Shown: in pieces, positions 4,552-6,542 of the stretch
How positions within the stretch are numbered: position 1 is the stretch's first letter
How the letters are laid out: each line of letters begins with the position of its first letter
NCBI GenBank assembly: GCA_003647095.1
Contig: QMME01000232.1
Coordinates: 1 to 6,542, forward strand
Length of the DNA: 6,542 bases
Direction: 5' to 3'
From: Deltaproteobacteria bacterium
GTDB lineage: Bacteria; Myxococcota; B64-G9
Notes under the pieces: model-generated
The model's input: only the letters and a program-made list of their open reading frames with translations
Told to the model about the DNA's origin: nothing
Databases searched by the model: none
Program-made: the position numbers and the translations under genes

Positions 4552-6471
4552 ATGAAGAAGGCGATGCTGATGTGGGGGATGGCGATGTTGCTGCTGGGGC
4601 CGGCCGTGGCCCGGGCGGCTCTCAGCTACACGGACAGTCACGGTGTCGAGCGGGTGCTGCTGCCCTCCCCGGCCCACCTGGCGGTGGTGCCGGCGGCCGG
4701 AGTGCAAGCCCGGCAAGAGCTGGCGCTGCAGCCGGCGTTCGACTTCGAGGCGGGCATTCTCGAGCACGGCGACCTGTGGGTCTTCAAGCTGCGCCCGCAG
4801 TACCAGGGTCGCGGCGAGGAGATCGGCCGGCGGCTGGTGGCCGCGGGCCTGGCGGAACGGGCCGGGCTGGTGTTCGCGGTGCGCGGCAGCGAGGCCTTCT
4901 ACCTGCTCGACCGCGGGGTGCTGGTTCGCTTCGCCGCCGCTTCTGCCGACGCCGCCGGCCTGCTGGCCTCGGCCGGGCTGGAGATAGAGCGCATCCTCGA
5001 CCGCCGCCAGGCGGTCTACCTCTGTCGTGCCGGGGACGCCGAGGCCGCCCTGGCAGCCGCCCGCCTGGCCGCGCGTCTGCCCGGCGTCGAGTGGGCCCTG
5101 CCCGACTTCGCCGTCCCCATCACCCTCTACTACACTCCCAACGATCCCTACTACGGCGAGCAGTGGCACCACCAGCAATCGAACGGCCACCACATCCACT
5201 CCCAGGAAGCCTGGGACGTCACCTTCGGAGACGGCCAGGTGATCGTGGCGGTGGTGGACACCGGCCTGGACGAGGGACACCCCGATTTCGACCCGGCCCG
5301 CATCGTCACCGGCTACGACGTTCCCGGCGGCGACAACGACCCCACCCCGCCGGCAGACTCCATGAACGCCCACGGCACCTGCTGCTCGGGAGAGATCGCC
5401 GCCTCCATGAACAACTCCGAGGGCGGTGCCGGGGTATGCCCGTCGTGCTCGCTCATGGGCGTACGCATGATGGACGCCTATACCACCTATACCGAGCTGG
5501 CCCAGGGCTACCAGGCCATCAACTACGCCACCAGCAACGGCGCCTGGGTGATCTCCAACTCCTGGGGCATCACCCAGGACATCATCGACGGCGGCCAGGT
5601 GGACATGGCCCCCTTCTACACGGCGGTGCAGAACGCGGTCAACAACGGCCGCGGCGGCCTGGGCGCGGTGGTGCTGTTCGCCTCCGGCAACGGTGACTCG
5701 TCCGGCAACGCCGTGGCCATCGGCCCCGGCGAGCTGGCCAACATGGCCGAGGTCATGGCCGTGGGCGGCACCGACGACAACGACATCGTGGTCAGCTACT
5801 CCAACTACGGGCCCAACCTCTCGGTGGTGGCCCCCACCGGCGGCAGCGGCTCCGGCGACCCGCAGATCCTCACCACCGACACCATCGGCAGCCGCGGCTT
5901 TTCCCGCAACGGCACCTTCTGGGCTCCCGGTTTTTGGGGAGATTACGACACCGGAATGCCCGAGCCCGACAACACCGGCAACTACACCCGCTACTTCAAC
6001 GGCACCTCGGCCGCCTGCCCCATCGCCGCCGGGGTGGTGGCCCTGGTCTTCTCCGCCAATCCCACCCTCACCGGTGCCGAGGCCCGCTGCATCGTCGAGC
6101 AGACCGCCGACAAGGTGGGCGGGGTGAGCTACGACGGCAACGGCCACAACAACTACTACGGCTACGGCCGGGTCAACGCCGGCCGGGCGGTGCGGGCGGC
6201 GGAGCTGGGCTTCGACAATCCCCTGGGCAGCCTCTGTGCCGAGGACTTCAACTGCGCCAACGACGACTGCCAGAAAGACCAGGCCGGGGACTTCTACGGC
6301 TACTGCGGCGGGCAGGACTGCTCCACCCTGCCCGACGGCACTCCCTGCGACGACGGCGACCCGTGCACCGAAAACGACACCTGCTCGGGAGGCAGCTGCA
6401 GCGGCACCCCCCGGGACTGCTCGGACGGCAACCCGTGCACCGACGACGCCTGCGATCCCGGCAGCGGCTAG
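4552..6471 (+). CDS. Secreted subtilisin-like (S8) serine protease with Cys-rich C-terminal repeats; apparent premature TAG
   Basis: As read, this is a 639-residue exported endopeptidase. The signal peptide is residues 1-22 (lysines, a hydrophobic run, then 'ARA' cleavage site). Residues about 24-190 are an N-terminal propeptide ending in 'LPGVEWALPDF', typical of S8 zymogens. The catalytic domain, about 195-550, holds the full triad: Asp236 ('VVDTG'), His274 ('NAHGT') and Ser486 ('NGTSAACP'). The oxyanion-hole Asn380 lies in 'FASGN'. It is Cys-rich for a subtilisin, with Cys277/278 after the His, Cys296/299 in 'VCPSC', Cys489 and Cys513. From about residue 562 a Cys-rich stalk begins and becomes 'CDDGDPCTENDTC' and 'CSDGNPCTDDAC' repeats like Dicty_CTDC (PF00526). 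AGGAGG at 4541-4546 lies five bases before the ATG. The TAG at 6469-6471 cuts a repeat in two, and the same frame continues as repeat sequence to the window end. The true protein is probably longer. Confidence 0.92.
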   Translation: MKKAMLMWGMAMLLLGPAVARAALSYTDSHGVERVLLPSPAHLAVVPAAGVQARQELALQPAFDFEAGILEHGDLWVFKLRPQYQGRGEEIGRRLVAAGLAERAGLVFAVRGSEAFYLLDRGVLVRFAAASADAAGLLASAGLEIERILDRRQAVYLCRAGDAEAALAAARLAARLPGVEWALPDFAVPITLYYTPNDPYYGEQWHHQQSNGHHIHSQEAWDVTFGDGQVIVAVVDTGLDEGHPDFDPARIVTGYDVPGGDNDPTPPADSMNAHGTCCSGEIAASMNNSEGGAGVCPSCSLMGVRMMDAYTTYTELAQGYQAINYATSNGAWVISNSWGITQDIIDGGQVDMAPFYTAVQNAVNNGRGGLGAVVLFASGNGDSSGNAVAIGPGELANMAEVMAVGGTDDNDIVVSYSNYGPNLSVVAPTGGSGSGDPQILTTDTIGSRGFSRNGTFWAPGFWGDYDTGMPEPDNTGNYTRYFNGTSAACPIAAGVVALVFSANPTLTGAEARCIVEQTADKVGGVSYDGNGHNNYYGYGRVNAGRAVRAAELGFDNPLGSLCAEDFNCANDDCQKDQAGDFYGYCGGQDCSTLPDGTPCDDGDPCTENDTCSGGSCSGTPRDCSDGNPCTDDACDPGSG

Positions 6472-6542
6472 TGCACGCATACCAACAACACCGCCTCCTG
6501 CGACGACGGCAACCCGTGTACCGAAAACGACACCTTCTCGGG
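6346..6542 (+). repeat. Cys-rich tandem repeat coding DNA, two related copies
   Basis: The 44 bases at 6346-6389 recur at 6499-6542, 153 bases (51 codons) later. By direct comparison there are three differences: GAC to AAC, TGC to TGT, and TGC to TTC. Both copies encode 'CDDG(D/N)PCTENDT'. A third, more diverged unit lies between them (residues 623-634, 'CSDGNPCTDDAC'). Such arrays form disulfide-rich stalks in secreted proteins and change easily in copy number. Confidence 0.8.
6472..6542 (+). pseudogene. In-frame continuation of the protease repeat array beyond the TAG (partial)
   Basis: After the TAG the same frame reads 'CTHTNNTASCDDGNPC' and then 'TENDTFSG' to the last base. 'CTHT' is the normal second half of the unit begun before the stop ('CDPGSG'), so coding-type sequence runs across the stop without a shift. 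One substitution, such as CAG to TAG, would explain it. It may be a genuine nonsense mutation or a consensus error. The gene's real end lies outside the window. Confidence 0.6.

Noticed and set aside
4395..4553. N-terminal extension of the lipoprotein frame to 4553
   Set aside because: It would cover the divergent promoter region and place an export signal internally. The consensus AGGAGG before 4394 and the signal peptide starting there are decisive.
6469..6471. TAG read as pyrrolysine or by genome-wide amber recoding
   Set aside because: Two other genes in the window end at TAG, and readthrough of the SDR would enter antisense DNA. No pyl gene or context is visible.
4528..6480. 650-codon minus-strand open frame opposite the protease
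   Set aside because: The translation is Val/Gly/Ala/His repeat-like, an antisense shadow of the protease codons, while the plus strand has a full S8 catalytic triad and signal peptide.

Overview
The window is GC-rich DNA, roughly 65-75% GC by eye, with tightly packed genes. It reads as a chromosomal piece of a Gram-negative bacterium with a large secretome. The combination of a beta-propeller secreted protein, a choice-of-anchor-D lipoprotein ending in a DUF2135/YfaP-like domain, and a subtilisin with a C-terminal 'CxDGNPCT' cysteine-rich repeat is common in Myxococcota and other former Deltaproteobacteria. That placement is inference from domain style. No rRNA or other taxonomic marker is present, and no tRNA, IS element, CRISPR array or origin was seen.

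Layout. Positions 1-444 hold the 3' end of a beta-propeller secreted-protein gene. Positions 445-556 are intergenic, with a GC hairpin and a promoter/palindrome unit. Positions 557-1211 hold a type II toxin-antitoxin operon: an AbrB-fold antitoxin overlapped by a PIN-domain RNase toxin. Its local GC is lower than that of the flanking genes. Positions 1267-2079 hold a classical short-chain dehydrogenase/reductase. It converges on a minus-strand lipoprotein gene (4394 down to 2076), and the two stop codons interlock in the palindrome CTAG. Positions 4395-4551 are a compact divergent intergenic region with a candidate promoter and a strong ribosome binding site on each side. Positions 4552-6471 hold a secreted S8 (subtilisin-like) protease with signal peptide, propeptide, catalytic domain and a C-terminal Cys-rich repeat region.

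The protease frame is closed by a TAG at 6469-6471. The frame then continues, without shift, as recognisable repeat sequence to the end of the window. The stop therefore looks like a nonsense change or a sequence error inside a longer repeat array, not a natural end. The final repeat copy also carries Cys to Phe.

Functional picture. The exported lipoprotein and exported protease share one divergent control region, so they may be co-regulated and act together in the envelope or outside the cell. This is inference from position only. The toxin-antitoxin pair looks self-contained and autoregulated. The SDR is probably an independent cytoplasmic enzyme of unknown substrate. I do not see a clearly new multi-gene system. 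The strongest anomalies are the interrupted repeat array of the protease and the antitoxin start codon embedded in an operator-like palindrome.
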